Shown: positions 26,382-36,281, counted from the stretch's first letter. The stretch is 64,000 nucleotides of DNA from Flagellimonas sp. 389 (GCF_018449435.1 NZ_JAHCMU010000017.1:62001-126000), one strand, 5' to 3'. Program-made: numbers and translations. The notes: generated from the sequence alone by a model not told the origin.

Positions 26382-27338
26382 ATGAGATTTTCTTTATTTT
26401 TTTCTACCTTATTATTAATGGCTTTGAGTTTCAATTCATGCTCTTTGGACGACGATGGTATAAATCGACCAGATGAAAGTCTTGCCGACTTGATTTCAAA
26501 TGACACTAATTTTCAAATGTTAAAGACAGCCTTGGAAGAAGTAGAGCTGCTTGACAATTTAGACCGTAGTGGACTGAATACTATTTTAGCACCTACGGAT
26601 GAAGCTTTTAATTCCTTTCTTGACGGCAAAGCACTTTCTGATATTTCCAAAGCGGATTTGAGAAAATTATTGTTGGCACACATTGTAGTAGGGGAAGTCA
26701 ATACGCAGGATTTTGTTTCGGCAGAAGAAGGATATATGATAACCTCTTCACCTGGAATTGCTCAAAACAGTTCAATCAATCTATACTTTAAAAATGATAA
26801 CGGTATCGTAATCAGTGGAAAGGCCAAGATTGTTAGTTCCAGTTCAAACAAAAGGGCCTCTAACGGTATCTTGCATCAAATAGATGCGATTCTTGAACTA
26901 CCTACGCTTGCGGACTTCATTGCAGTAGATGACAGGTTGAACGAACTGGAAAAATCGTTAACATCTCCGGGACAACCAGATTTCATGGCAACTCTTGATA
27001 CCCCAAACGGAGAAGCACCTGCCCCATTTACAGTATTCGCACCGATCAATGACGCTTTTGAAGATTTTGGGGATCTACCTACTGGCGATGACCTTACACC
27101 TGTTTTGGAACATCATGTTATTGCCTCCAAGAATATTGTTACACGCGACATGGAACAAAGCATGACTCTTGAAACCATAGAAGGAGATGATTTAACGGTA
27201 AGGATTATTGGGAATCAAATCAACCTTATCGATGGTGCCAATAACAATACCACAAGAATTGTAGGCGCCAATCTTCAAGCATCAAATGGTGTGCTTCATT
27301 TGGTGGATGACATTTTGATTCCAGATACCACCAACTAA
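26382..27338 (+). CDS. Fasciclin-domain lipoprotein, two FAS1 domains
   Basis: A 318-residue lipoprotein (lipobox FNSC, Cys20) with Asp-rich SLDDDG directly after the cysteine, resembling the Bacteroidota surface-export signal. FAS1 domain 1 spans about 33-170 (LNTILAPTDEAF, GILHQIDAIL) and domain 2 about 175-315 (FTVFAPINDAF, GVLHLVDDIL). FAS1 domains mediate adhesion in many organisms. This is the first of four FAS1 genes in a row and the most divergent one. Confidence 0.9.
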   Translation: MRFSLFFSTLLLMALSFNSCSLDDDGINRPDESLADLISNDTNFQMLKTALEEVELLDNLDRSGLNTILAPTDEAFNSFLDGKALSDISKADLRKLLLAHIVVGEVNTQDFVSAEEGYMITSSPGIAQNSSINLYFKNDNGIVISGKAKIVSSSSNKRASNGILHQIDAILELPTLADFIAVDDRLNELEKSLTSPGQPDFMATLDTPNGEAPAPFTVFAPINDAFEDFGDLPTGDDLTPVLEHHVIASKNIVTRDMEQSMTLETIEGDDLTVRIIGNQINLIDGANNNTTRIVGANLQASNGVLHLVDDILIPDTTN

Positions 27339-27415
27339 CATCATAAATAGTTAAAAATAAATTTTGTATCAACGTTCATACACCCTATGAATAGATGCTC
27401 CATAAAAAATAGTAC

Positions 27416-28141
27416 ATGAAACAAGTTATTGCAATCCTTGGTCTTTTGTTCTTCGTAAACTGTCAAAATGGTTCAATTGTTGAACCTTCAAAATTTAAAA
27501 CCATCATGATCAAATCTTTTGGAGAAGTAGAAACACCCCCCGATATGGCTACTTTTCATATAGATTTAAGCTGTTTGAACAAATCAATACAAACTTCGAA
27601 AAAATGCTTGGTCGATAAGTCAAATATACTCCATGATCGTTTATTGGGTTTTGGAATAGAAAAGAATGATATTTTAACAACTTCAGTAGCTATGAACAAG
27701 AGCTATACTTGGAGAAACAATTCAAACATATTTGAAGGTTACAGGAGTTCCACAAGTGTTTTTATCACAGTAAGAAATATTGAAAAGCTCAGTGAGATTT
27801 ATACGGAGTTGCTCGAGAACAGAAACCTTGATTTGGGTGGTTTGAGTTATTCGCACTCAAAAATTGATAGCTTAGAAAACGCTGCCTATGTGAAGGCACT
27901 CGAAAAATCGAAAATACTTGCTGATAGATTGCTACAGGAACTACCAGAGTCCAAGAAGGAAATCTTAAAAATTGGGAATGTCGAAATTTCCGGTTCTATG
28001 CTCGAGAAAAACATATTTCAACCTGAAAATGAATTTGGCATGGCACAGCAACCCAACGTTTTACAAGAAAAATCGATAGCTATAAGCAAAGGGATTCTTA
28101 AAATGAGCGCAACACTGTATGCTGAATACCAGATAAAATAA
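27416..28141 (+). CDS. SIMPL (DUF541) domain lipoprotein
   Basis: A 241-residue protein with a lipoprotein-like signal (MKQVIAILGLLFFVNC, Cys16) and a SIMPL/DUF541 domain: IKSFGEVETPPDMATFHIDLS, a central YRSSTSVFITVRNIEKLSEIY and a C-terminal beta strand that follows a variable loop. SIMPL proteins assemble into large barrel-like oligomers in the cell envelope; their role is not settled. It interrupts the fasciclin array and has its own 77-base upstream gap. Confidence 0.82.
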   Translation: MKQVIAILGLLFFVNCQNGSIVEPSKFKTIMIKSFGEVETPPDMATFHIDLSCLNKSIQTSKKCLVDKSNILHDRLLGFGIEKNDILTTSVAMNKSYTWRNNSNIFEGYRSSTSVFITVRNIEKLSEIYTELLENRNLDLGGLSYSHSKIDSLENAAYVKALEKSKILADRLLQELPESKKEILKIGNVEISGSMLEKNIFQPENEFGMAQQPNVLQEKSIAISKGILKMSATLYAEYQIK

Positions 28142-28327
28142 TCTCGTGTAGGTCTTATCAACATATACCGTATAGGGATTGATCGGTAGAGCTTAAGTAC
28201 AATTTCCTTAACGTTGAGGCTGGATATTTAAAACTGGGGTAACTTAGAATTAAGACTACATTTAACTGGTTGAGGGCATTATATTCTATTTTCAAGCCTA
28301 GAACACAGAACCAAATTAATCTGAAAA

Positions 28328-30367
28328 ATGAAAAACATCCCGCATTTAGGAAAATCCCTTGTAGTATTGATTTTAGTCCTTTTTATAAGCTCTTGCAGCA
28401 AAAATGACGACGCCAACCCAAAGACAGATGATGAAATTGGCAATACCGATGATGATCCAACCACATTACCCAATATCGTAGCACTGGCAGAAAGTGTTGA
28501 TATGTTAAGTACTTTAATGGATGCAATTGAATTAGCTGATGCTGATTTGGTACAAACATTATCCGCAGATGGCCAATTAACCATTTTTGCTCCCACCAAT
28601 GACGCTTTCAATGCACTTCTAGATCAGCTTGAAGGTTTTGAAAAGCTCGAAGATTTTGATGAGGAAGAAGAAAAGGCCCTCTTAGCTGAAATTTTAAAGT
28701 ACCACGTTATTTCTGGTACTGTTGCTTTATCCTCTGATTTATCGGATGGTAAAGTATTGGAGACACTCCAGACTGAAAGCTTAAAAGTTAACGTAGATGG
28801 AAGTGTTTTTATAACGGACAAAACAGATGACCTTTCCGAAGTAGTTAGTGCGGACAATAATGCTTCCAATGGCGTGGTTCATATTGTGGATAAAGTTTTA
28901 GTACCACAAGCTGCCTTGGATATACTTTTTCCAAAACCAAGTATTGTAGAAATTGTTGTTGAAACAGAACAATTGTCCCTGTTGGAAGAGGCCGTCTTAA
29001 AAGTAGGTTTGGATGAGGATTTGAATGCAGAAGGTCCATTCACATTGTTTGCCCCAACGGACAAAGCCATTGAAGAACTTTTTGAACTTCTTGGAGATAG
29101 CTTTACAAGCTTTGATGATTTTGATAATTTCTTGGAACTTCAAATTTTAAAGCAGATTTTACTGTACCATGTGGTCTCAGGAAATATTACTTCCAATGAG
29201 CTTTCTCCCGGCACCGTTCCTACCTTGCTAGAGAATGAGAACATTGAGGTAATAGCCTCCAATGATACCTTTGTAATTGGAGATGCTTCGGACATTGATG
29301 CAAACCTCGAGGAAATAGATAAAGAAGCAAGCAATGGAGTAGTCCATATTATTGACAAAATTTTGATTCCTCAAGAAGTACAGGATTTTTTGGACGCCTT
29401 GAATCCAGATGACCCAAACACAGGTATTCCAACAATAAAGGAACTGCTTGAAGATTCCGATGAGCTTACTTTCCTAAAGGAAGCGTTAGAGCTCACGGGA
29501 TTATTGGATACATTAGGTGAAGAAGGTCCTTATACGGTCTTTGCTCCAACCGGGGAAACCATAAACTTTCTTTTTGGTCTTTTAGGGGAATCTTTTACCA
29601 AACTCGAAGACTTTGACCTCGATTTTGAAATTGATTTGTTGAGGCAAGTGCTCAGTTACCATGTTGTGCCCGGTGTATTTACTGCTAATGATTTGGTCAT
29701 TGGTGATTTAAATACCCTATTAAACGATGATACCATAGCAGTAGGTTATGTAAACAACGCTTTTTTTTTACAGGATGCATTGGGTCTTAATGTAAGTTTT
29801 AGAGTTACCGATATTCCTGCCGGCAATGGTGTCATCCATACCATCAACAGGGTCATGGTTCCACAATCAGTAATCGATACCATAGTTTCCAGAACCGAGA
29901 GTACCATCACGAGAATTTTGGATAGACTAGACCCAGAGCATAAAGAGTTGGCCATAGCAGCTTGCCTATTAGTGCATGAAAGTTTTGAAGATATTCTAAA
30001 TACCGAGTTCACCTTTTTTCTTCCCACAAACCAAGCGTTCCTAGATTTGTTCGATCAACTGGACGGTATTGATTCCTTAGCTGATTTTGATACCGAAGAA
30101 GAACTAAAACTATTGGGCACGATTCTTACCTATCATTATATAGAAGGTACAAAAGCTAAATCAACACAGTTGACCAATGGCCAAGAATTGATTACATATC
30201 AAGGAGAAAAGTTAAACATAAATACAAATGGTGGAATACAGCTTATTGACCAAACTGGTGAGCCTTCCAATGTCACTTCACCAGATATTGAAGTTTTAAG
30301 CGGAGTCATTCATATTGTGGATAAAGTACTACTTCCTAAGCAAGCCTTAAACAAACTTGACATGTAG
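28328..30367 (+). CDS. Fasciclin-domain lipoprotein, four FAS1 domains
   Basis: A 679-residue lipoprotein (lipobox ISSC, Cys23) with an Asp/Thr-rich linker and four FAS1 domains at about 48-195, 205-350, 367-515 and 525-675. Each has the H1 motif (LTIFAPTNDAF, FTLFAPTDKAI, YTVFAPTGETI, FTFFLPTNQAF) and an H2-like VHIVDKVLVPQ-type end. Domain 4 is the least conserved. Probably displayed on the cell surface as an adhesin or matrix protein; the binding partner is unknown. A strong terminator follows. Confidence 0.93.
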   Translation: MKNIPHLGKSLVVLILVLFISSCSKNDDANPKTDDEIGNTDDDPTTLPNIVALAESVDMLSTLMDAIELADADLVQTLSADGQLTIFAPTNDAFNALLDQLEGFEKLEDFDEEEEKALLAEILKYHVISGTVALSSDLSDGKVLETLQTESLKVNVDGSVFITDKTDDLSEVVSADNNASNGVVHIVDKVLVPQAALDILFPKPSIVEIVVETEQLSLLEEAVLKVGLDEDLNAEGPFTLFAPTDKAIEELFELLGDSFTSFDDFDNFLELQILKQILLYHVVSGNITSNELSPGTVPTLLENENIEVIASNDTFVIGDASDIDANLEEIDKEASNGVVHIIDKILIPQEVQDFLDALNPDDPNTGIPTIKELLEDSDELTFLKEALELTGLLDTLGEEGPYTVFAPTGETINFLFGLLGESFTKLEDFDLDFEIDLLRQVLSYHVVPGVFTANDLVIGDLNTLLNDDTIAVGYVNNAFFLQDALGLNVSFRVTDIPAGNGVIHTINRVMVPQSVIDTIVSRTESTITRILDRLDPEHKELAIAACLLVHESFEDILNTEFTFFLPTNQAFLDLFDQLDGIDSLADFDTEEELKLLGTILTYHYIEGTKAKSTQLTNGQELITYQGEKLNINTNGGIQLIDQTGEPSNVTSPDIEVLSGVIHIVDKVLLPKQALNKLDM

Positions 30368-30390
30368 CAGAGTTATAGCATTCTTTTAAA

Positions 30391-30423
30391 AAATTGGGTT
30401 GTCTATAATGGACAGCCCAATTT
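30391..30423 (+). terminator. Intrinsic terminator after the 28328 fasciclin gene
   Basis: A 13-bp stem (AAATTGGGTTGTC at 30391-30403 with GACAGCCCAATTT at 30411-30423, one G-U pair), a 7-base loop and a T run continuing to 30428. It lies 24 bases after the stop codon. Confidence 0.9.
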
Positions 30424-30554
30424 TTTTTGCTGTAATGTTTAGTGTTTTCAATTAAATTGTTAAATATTTTATAAAATAGATTAAACAAAAGCAACCTATT
30501 ATGTTTAAATACATCTTTGTAACGTTAAACAATTTTTAATCTAAAAAAAATTAA

Positions 30555-32030
30555 ATGAAAGCACTGATTAAATTATCTAAACTCACATTACTGGCGGTTG
30601 TCTTTATTTTTGCGTCCTGCTCGGACGATGATGACAATGGGCCAACGACCCCAACACCTACCTTGAATATAGTAGAAACTGCTGATGCCGAAAACGATTT
30701 AAGCAGTTTGGTGGGTGCATTAAAAAAAGCTGATGAAAGTGCCGACAACGATTTGGTCAGTGCTTTAAGTGGAGATGGTCCTTTCACGGTCTTTGCACCT
30801 ACCAATGCTGCATTTGATGATTTATTTAAACAATTGGGTGATTTTGATGGTTTAGACGATTTCAATACACAAGAGCTTCAAAATGTACTGGCAGTTGTTT
30901 TATCATATCATGTCATTTCTGGAACAGCCGCTCTTTCATCTGATTTGAGCGACGGCCAAGTTTTGACGACATTGCAGACCGGCACTTTAACAATTTCTAC
31001 CGAAGGAGGCGTTTTCATTGATGATGCCACTGATGTTAATGCCGAGGTTACAACAGCCGACGTAGAAACCACAAACGGCGTTGTACATATCATCGATAAG
31101 GTATTGTTACCACAAGAAGTTATAGACCAGTTAAGGATACTTATTACCATTACTGATTTAGCTTCGGGTAACGAGAACTTGGAAAGCTTAGTCGCCGCAT
31201 TGCTTGCCGCAGATGAAGATTTAGATGAAGTACTTAAAGGTGATGGTCCATTCACGGTGCTCGCGCCAAGCGATGAAGCTTTTGCCGAATTCTTGGGTGA
31301 AGATGAGCTTGCAGATATCCCTGTTGAAACGTTGACCAATGTATTGAAAAATCATGTAATCAGTGGCGCATTGCTTCAAGTTGATTTGGAAGCAGCAGGT
31401 TCTGGTTACGCAAATACCCTTGCTACAAGAGAGGATGATAACATCAGTATTTACTACAACACAACAGATGGCGTTGTATTTAATGGTGTATCTACTGTGG
31501 AAACCGCAGATGTTGAAGCACTGAATGGCATAGTGCATATTGTTGATAAAGTAATAGATTTACCAACGGTGGTAACTTTTGCAACTGCAGACCCAACCTT
31601 TGAGTCTTTGGTAGCCGCCTTGACCACAGATGGACAACCAGACTTTGTCTCTACACTCGGAGGTGATGGTCCATTTACGGTATTCGCCCCAACAAACGAT
31701 GCGTTCCAAGCATTATTGGATAGCAACGATATGTGGGACGGCTTAACTGATATTGATTCTGGTCTACTTACCAGTGTATTGGAGCACCATGTTATTGCTG
31801 ATGTGAATATCCGTTCAACAGATTTAACTGAAAACGGTGTAACCGTTACACCTGCTACTTTAGAAGGTGATACTTTTTCAATCACCCTACCAGGTACTAA
31901 CGGCAACATTGCTGATGTAACAGATGGTGCAGGAAATACAGGAATAGGTATTGACGCAGTTGACGTACAAGCTGCAAATGGCGTAATCCATGTATTGGAT
32001 GCCGTACTTATACCAGATACAGAAAATTAA
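30555..32030 (+). CDS. Fasciclin-domain lipoprotein, three FAS1 domains
   Basis: A 491-residue lipoprotein (lipobox FASC, Cys22) followed directly by SDDDDNG, which matches the SDDDD-type surface-export signal described for Bacteroides lipoproteins. Three FAS1 domains lie at about 37-195, 197-335 and 340-488, with motifs FTVFAPTNAAF, FTVLAPSDEAF and FTVFAPTNDAF and ends such as VHIIDKVLLPQ. The third domain resembles the second domain of the 26382 gene (LTTDGQPDFVSTL against LTSPGQPDFMATL), pointing to domain shuffling between the paralogues. Confidence 0.93.
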   Translation: MKALIKLSKLTLLAVVFIFASCSDDDDNGPTTPTPTLNIVETADAENDLSSLVGALKKADESADNDLVSALSGDGPFTVFAPTNAAFDDLFKQLGDFDGLDDFNTQELQNVLAVVLSYHVISGTAALSSDLSDGQVLTTLQTGTLTISTEGGVFIDDATDVNAEVTTADVETTNGVVHIIDKVLLPQEVIDQLRILITITDLASGNENLESLVAALLAADEDLDEVLKGDGPFTVLAPSDEAFAEFLGEDELADIPVETLTNVLKNHVISGALLQVDLEAAGSGYANTLATREDDNISIYYNTTDGVVFNGVSTVETADVEALNGIVHIVDKVIDLPTVVTFATADPTFESLVAALTTDGQPDFVSTLGGDGPFTVFAPTNDAFQALLDSNDMWDGLTDIDSGLLTSVLEHHVIADVNIRSTDLTENGVTVTPATLEGDTFSITLPGTNGNIADVTDGAGNTGIGIDAVDVQAANGVIHVLDAVLIPDTEN

Positions 32031-32039
32031 TTTCATTGG

Positions 32040-32063
32040 GCAGGTCTCCCTTGGGAGGCCTGC
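32040..32063 (+). terminator. Intrinsic terminator between fasciclin genes
   Basis: An 11-bp GC-rich stem (GCAGGTCTCCC at 32040-32050 with GGGAGGCCTGC at 32053-32063, one G-U pair) with a very short loop, followed by TTTATCT. It lies 10 bases after the stop of the preceding gene and lies in the leader of the next. Confidence 0.8.
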
Positions 32064-32104
32064 TTTATCTCAACACTATATTTAACCCTAAGAACACTTT
32101 CAAA

Positions 32105-34129
32105 ATGAAAAATTATTTACGATTAAAGGGCTATCTCTTTTTGGTAGTTCTAACAGTATTTGCATTCTCTTCCTGTGATAAAGAAGACGATGGAACAACA
32201 GACAAAGAAACAGAAGCCCAAAGTACAATTGTACAAACTGCTCAAAACACCGATGCACTAAGTTCATTGGTCGCGGCTTTAACAAAAGCCGATGAAAACG
32301 AAGATTCAGATTTGGTCGGTACCCTTGATGGCGAGGGAACTTTTACCGTATTTGCACCTACGAATGAAGCCTTCACGCAACTCTTTAAGGATTTAGATGG
32401 TTTTGATTCACTTGAAGATTTTGACTCACCAGAAAAAAGAGGCATTCTTGCTACGATTCTACAATATCACGTAGTAACAGGTGTTGCGGCTACAGCCGAA
32501 AGTTTGGATGACGAACAAAAGATTCCAACCGTTCAAGGAGAAGACGTAACTATTCGTCTTCAGGATGACACTGTGTTCGTTCAAGATGCAACAGATGCAG
32601 ATGCAGAGGTCATTATTGAAGATGTACCTGCTTCAAATGGTATTGTACATGTTATTGATAAAGTACTTTTACCACAGGAAATTATCGATATGCTCAATGA
32701 AGAGGAAGAGACCTCAACCTTAGTGGACATTGTTGTAGCAACAGATGCACTTTCGATTTTAGAAGAAGCAGTAATCAAGGCTGGTTTAGCAAATACATTG
32801 AATGGGGAAGGTCCTTTCACGGTTTTTGCACCAACGAATGATGCCTTTGTAGCATTATTGGGAATATTGGGAGATGATTACAGCTCTTTAGCAGATTTTG
32901 ATACTGAAGAAGAAATCGTTCTTTTAAGAAACATACTGCTCTATCATGTAATTCCATCAAAAGTTTTAGAAGCTGATTTAGCACCAGGCGATGTTCCAAC
33001 TGCCTTTGATGGAAACTCTATAAGCGTAATTGCAAGTGACGATACTTTTGTAATCGGGGATGCCTCAGATGTTAATGCAAACATTACTGGTACGGATATC
33101 ATTGCATCCAATGGCGTTGCACATACCATAGATAAAGTGTTATTGCCACAAGCAGCGTTGGATTTTGTAGCCTCTTTACAATTGAAAACTATCGTAGAAA
33201 TCGCAGTGGAAACTGATGATCTTAGCCTTTTGGTCGAAGCATTACAGACAGCAAATGCAGGTTTGGTAGAAACCTTGAGTGGTGATGGTCCTTTTACTGT
33301 ATTCGCTCCAACAAACCAAGCCTTTAAAGACTTGTTGGATTTCTTGGGAGATGACTTCAAGAGCCTTGCCGATTTTGACACACAAGAAGAAAAAGACTTA
33401 TTGGTAACGGTTCTTACCTACCATGTTGTTGCAGGTACTGCTGCATTTTCTGATACATTAAATAATGGAGATCAAATTGAAACCTTCCAAGGTGAAAATG
33501 TTGGTGTCAACATAAAAAATGGAACCATTCATATCGAGGATGCTACCGATGATAATGCCACTGTAGTTCTTGAAGACGTTGAAGCTAGTAACGGCGTTGT
33601 TCACGTTATCAATAAGGTTTTACTTCCACAGGCTGTGTTGGACATTCTATTTCCACCTACACCAGACATTGTACAACTGGCACAATCCGTAGATGATTTA
33701 AGCCTGTTAGTTCAAGCTTTGATTCAAGCGGATGCAGGTTTAGTGGATGCTTTAGGCGGTGACGGACCATTTACGGTATTCGCTCCTACCAATAAAGCTT
33801 TCAAAGAATTATTGGATGGTTTGGGAAATAACTATAATAGTTTAGAAGATTTTGACACAGCTGAAGAAAAAGCATTATTGGCTCAATTGTTATTGTACCA
33901 TGTTGTAGCGGGGGAAGCTATCCCATCTTCGGCTATCACTGGCCATGTAGAGCTTACAACAGAGCAAGGAGAGAAGATTGAAGCAGTTGCGGGACACCCT
34001 ATCAAAATCAGGGACAAAACACATACTCCTGCAAAAGTAGTTGCAGCGGATAATGAAGCTAGTAACGGTATTGTACATATTATAGACAAAGTGCTTCTAC
34101 CACAAGAAATAATAGATGCACTTCATTAA
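32105..34129 (+). CDS. Fasciclin-domain lipoprotein, four FAS1 domains
   Basis: The ATG at 32105 (MKNYLRLKGYLF) gives a proper lipoprotein signal (lipobox FSSC, Cys24, then DKEDDG); the frame opens earlier at 32036 but that part covers the terminator of the previous gene. The 674-residue protein has four FAS1 domains at about 40-190, 205-350, 360-510 and 520-672, all with FTVFAPTN and ends such as VHVIDKVLLPQEI. The four are closer to each other than to most domains in the other genes, consistent with internal duplication. Confidence 0.93.
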   Translation: MKNYLRLKGYLFLVVLTVFAFSSCDKEDDGTTDKETEAQSTIVQTAQNTDALSSLVAALTKADENEDSDLVGTLDGEGTFTVFAPTNEAFTQLFKDLDGFDSLEDFDSPEKRGILATILQYHVVTGVAATAESLDDEQKIPTVQGEDVTIRLQDDTVFVQDATDADAEVIIEDVPASNGIVHVIDKVLLPQEIIDMLNEEEETSTLVDIVVATDALSILEEAVIKAGLANTLNGEGPFTVFAPTNDAFVALLGILGDDYSSLADFDTEEEIVLLRNILLYHVIPSKVLEADLAPGDVPTAFDGNSISVIASDDTFVIGDASDVNANITGTDIIASNGVAHTIDKVLLPQAALDFVASLQLKTIVEIAVETDDLSLLVEALQTANAGLVETLSGDGPFTVFAPTNQAFKDLLDFLGDDFKSLADFDTQEEKDLLVTVLTYHVVAGTAAFSDTLNNGDQIETFQGENVGVNIKNGTIHIEDATDDNATVVLEDVEASNGVVHVINKVLLPQAVLDILFPPTPDIVQLAQSVDDLSLLVQALIQADAGLVDALGGDGPFTVFAPTNKAFKELLDGLGNNYNSLEDFDTAEEKALLAQLLLYHVVAGEAIPSSAITGHVELTTEQGEKIEAVAGHPIKIRDKTHTPAKVVAADNEASNGIVHIIDKVLLPQEIIDALH

Positions 34130-34175
34130 CAAAATCTATTAGAAAAAGAGAATTTTGTAAGTTTTTATTTATTAA

Positions 34176-34203
34176 AATCCCCGTGATTTAAATTACGGGG
34201 ATT
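34176..34203 (+). terminator. Intrinsic terminator closing the fasciclin array
   Basis: A 9-bp stem (AATCCCCGT at 34176-34184 with ACGGGGATT at 34195-34203) around an A/T-rich loop, followed by GCTTTTTAAAG. It lies 46 bases after the last fasciclin stop codon. Confidence 0.82.
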
Positions 34204-34361
34204 GCTTTTTAAAGATGATTTTTACCGTTAATCGATGACACATCAAAAGCGTCTCGTTTACCATACAAAACCGTCTGTTTTACAACTATTACTTTTTTTA
34301 GCAGGTATTTAGATGCATCTTTGAAGTCCCAAATCTTTCCAAACTAAATCTATAAATGGTG

Positions 34362-34390
34362 AAACTCTCCTTAAATACTAAGGAGAGTTT
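34362..34390. terminator. Hairpin between the fasciclin array and yidC, probably bidirectional
   Basis: A perfect 12-bp stem (AAACTCTCCTTA at 34362-34373 with TAAGGAGAGTTT at 34379-34390) and a 5-base loop. T residues follow on the forward strand, and TTTC follows on the reverse strand. It lies 22 bases beyond the yidC stop, so it most likely terminates yidC. The remaining part of the 283-base gap shows nothing else recognisable. Confidence 0.7.
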
Positions 34391-34412
34391 TTACTTTTGA
34401 ATCAATCTTGAT

Positions 34413-36281
34413 TTAACGCTTCCCAGTCTTCTTTTGCGCCTCTGCCTGCTCCATCATTTCTCGCATCTTTTTCTGGAACTTGTTCTCCTTTTTGGGCTTT
34501 TTCTTGTTCTCTTGAATCTGGGCGTGGATTTTATCCTCATCCAAAATGTAATTTTTAATTGCCAACATAATAAAGATGGTAATCAAGTTGGAGATAAAGT
34601 AATATAGACTCAAACCACTAGCGTAGTTGTTGAAGAAAAACAACATCATTACCGGTGACAGGTACATAATAAATTTCATATTGGGCATACCGGGTTGCTG
34701 CTGCATCTGCATACTCTGTCCAGTCGTCATCGTCATATAGAAGAATATCGCCACTGATGCCAAAATTGGAAAAAGACTCACATGATCACCGTAAAACGGA
34801 ATCGCAAATGGTAAATTAAAAATAGTATCATAAGACGAAAGGTCTTCGGCCCATAAGAAAGACTTTTGCCGTAATGCAAATGACGTGGGGAAAAACATGA
34901 ACAGCGAATAAAAGATAGGCAATTGCAACAATGCAGGGATACAGCCGCTCATGGGGCTCACACCAGCTTTGTTGTACAGCTTCATGGTTTCCTGCTGCTT
35001 CTTCATTGCATTGTCCTTATACTTCTCGTTTAACTCCGTAATCTCTGGCTTTAAAACTTTCATTTTGGCCTGGGAGAGATACGACTTATAGGTTACCGGA
35101 GATAATGCCAACCGTACAATGATGGTCATTACGATAATGGCGATACCAAATGGCAAGAACGAGCTTAAGAATTCATAAAATGGTGTAAAGACATACCTGT
35201 TTATCCAACCGAATATCCCCCAACCAAAGGGAATGGATTCCACCAAGCCCAAATCTTTGTAATCATCCAGTACTTTAACATCTGTAGGACCATAATACCA
35301 ATGCATGTTTTGGGAAAGTTCCCCACCTTGCAGTTCTATGGGCGCCTTTGTACGAAACGCTTTTGTAAAGAGTGTTTCCTTACTTTCTTCCTCTACCAAG
35401 TTCTTGGAACTCAGTTCTGCTTTTTTAAAATGATTGTCCGTTGCTAAAATAGAGCTGAAAAAATGTTGACGATAGGATAACCATTTTACATCAACCTCGG
35501 TCTCTTCGTCCAAATCGCTGCTCTCAGAGAGCTTGCTTATTTTTCCCTCATCGTGATTATAGGTCAAACGTGTATAACGATTTTCATAGTTGACACTCTT
35601 GTTGTGCCGTATACCCTTAACGTCCCATTCCAATTCAATAGGTCGGCTTGAATTTAGTACCCCATTAAGACCTTGGGAACGAATCGTAAAATCTACCAAA
35701 TAATCGGTTGGCTTCATTTCATAGCGGTATTCCAAAAACTGACTTTCGGAAATCTTCGCTTTCATGGAAAGGACTTGATTATCACCACTTTTTGTCGATG
35801 AAGGTTCAAAAAACAAATCCTTTGTATTAAGGACCCTATTATCCGACGTAGAAAAATTAAGTCCAAAACTGGCATTTCCTTCTTTTACCAGATATACTGG
35901 AACAGAATCGTGGGTCACAAAATTTTTCATTTTGGCCTCCACAATTTGTCCTCCTTTATTGGCCACTTCTAAATAAAGTACCTCATTTTCAATTGTTGTA
36001 GTGCCTTCTGAGGCCTTAGTAAAACCGAAAGCACCGACTGAACTCTTATAACTGGCAACTGCCGTGGAATCCTGTAAATCTATGGTTGCAGAACTATCCG
36101 TAACTTCTGGTTGAATTTTCTCTTCTTCTTTTTTAGCTGCGGCCTCAATTTTTTCTTGCTCCGCTTTTTGGGCTTCAAGCTCTTCAGGTGTGGGCTGATT
36201 TTGGTAAAACATAAAAATGAGTATTCCAAAAATCAATACAAAACCAATAATGGATTTGACGTCCAGTTTCTTTTCTTCCAT
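34413..36281 (-). CDS. yidC: Membrane protein insertase YidC
   Basis: Inserts and folds inner-membrane proteins, alone or with SecYEG. The 622-residue length is normal for Bacteroidota. An N-terminal anchor (IIGFVLIFGILIFMFYQ) is followed by a charged linker rich in Glu/Lys, the large periplasmic domain (about 70-350) and the C-terminal insertase core with FGIAIIVMTIIVRLALSPV, the SGCIPALLQLPIFYSLF helix and further membrane segments, then a Lys-rich tail. It lies 70 bases downstream of pyrG with a possible promoter between them. Confidence 0.96.
   Translation of the reverse strand: MEEKKLDVKSIIGFVLIFGILIFMFYQNQPTPEELEAQKAEQEKIEAAAKKEEEKIQPEVTDSSATIDLQDSTAVASYKSSVGAFGFTKASEGTTTIENEVLYLEVANKGGQIVEAKMKNFVTHDSVPVYLVKEGNASFGLNFSTSDNRVLNTKDLFFEPSSTKSGDNQVLSMKAKISESQFLEYRYEMKPTDYLVDFTIRSQGLNGVLNSSRPIELEWDVKGIRHNKSVNYENRYTRLTYNHDEGKISKLSESSDLDEETEVDVKWLSYRQHFFSSILATDNHFKKAELSSKNLVEEESKETLFTKAFRTKAPIELQGGELSQNMHWYYGPTDVKVLDDYKDLGLVESIPFGWGIFGWINRYVFTPFYEFLSSFLPFGIAIIVMTIIVRLALSPVTYKSYLSQAKMKVLKPEITELNEKYKDNAMKKQQETMKLYNKAGVSPMSGCIPALLQLPIFYSLFMFFPTSFALRQKSFLWAEDLSSYDTIFNLPFAIPFYGDHVSLFPILASVAIFFYMTMTTGQSMQMQQQPGMPNMKFIMYLSPVMMLFFFNNYASGLSLYYFISNLITIFIMLAIKNYILDEDKIHAQIQENKKKPKKENKFQKKMREMMEQAEAQKKTGKR

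Noticed and set aside
28142..28327. Search for a tRNA or small RNA in the gap before the second fasciclin gene
   Set aside because: No cloverleaf, TTCGAAT-type loop or strong hairpin was seen.
30908..33381. Several long reverse-strand open frames of up to 151 codons across the fasciclin genes
   Set aside because: They are Ser/Thr/Ala-rich antisense shadows of the repeated FAS1 codons, without starts, family motifs or separate signals.
26382..34129. Regular repeats that might be read as a CRISPR or satellite array
   Set aside because: The repeats are protein domains of about 150 residues in open frames, and there are no short identical repeats with unique spacers.
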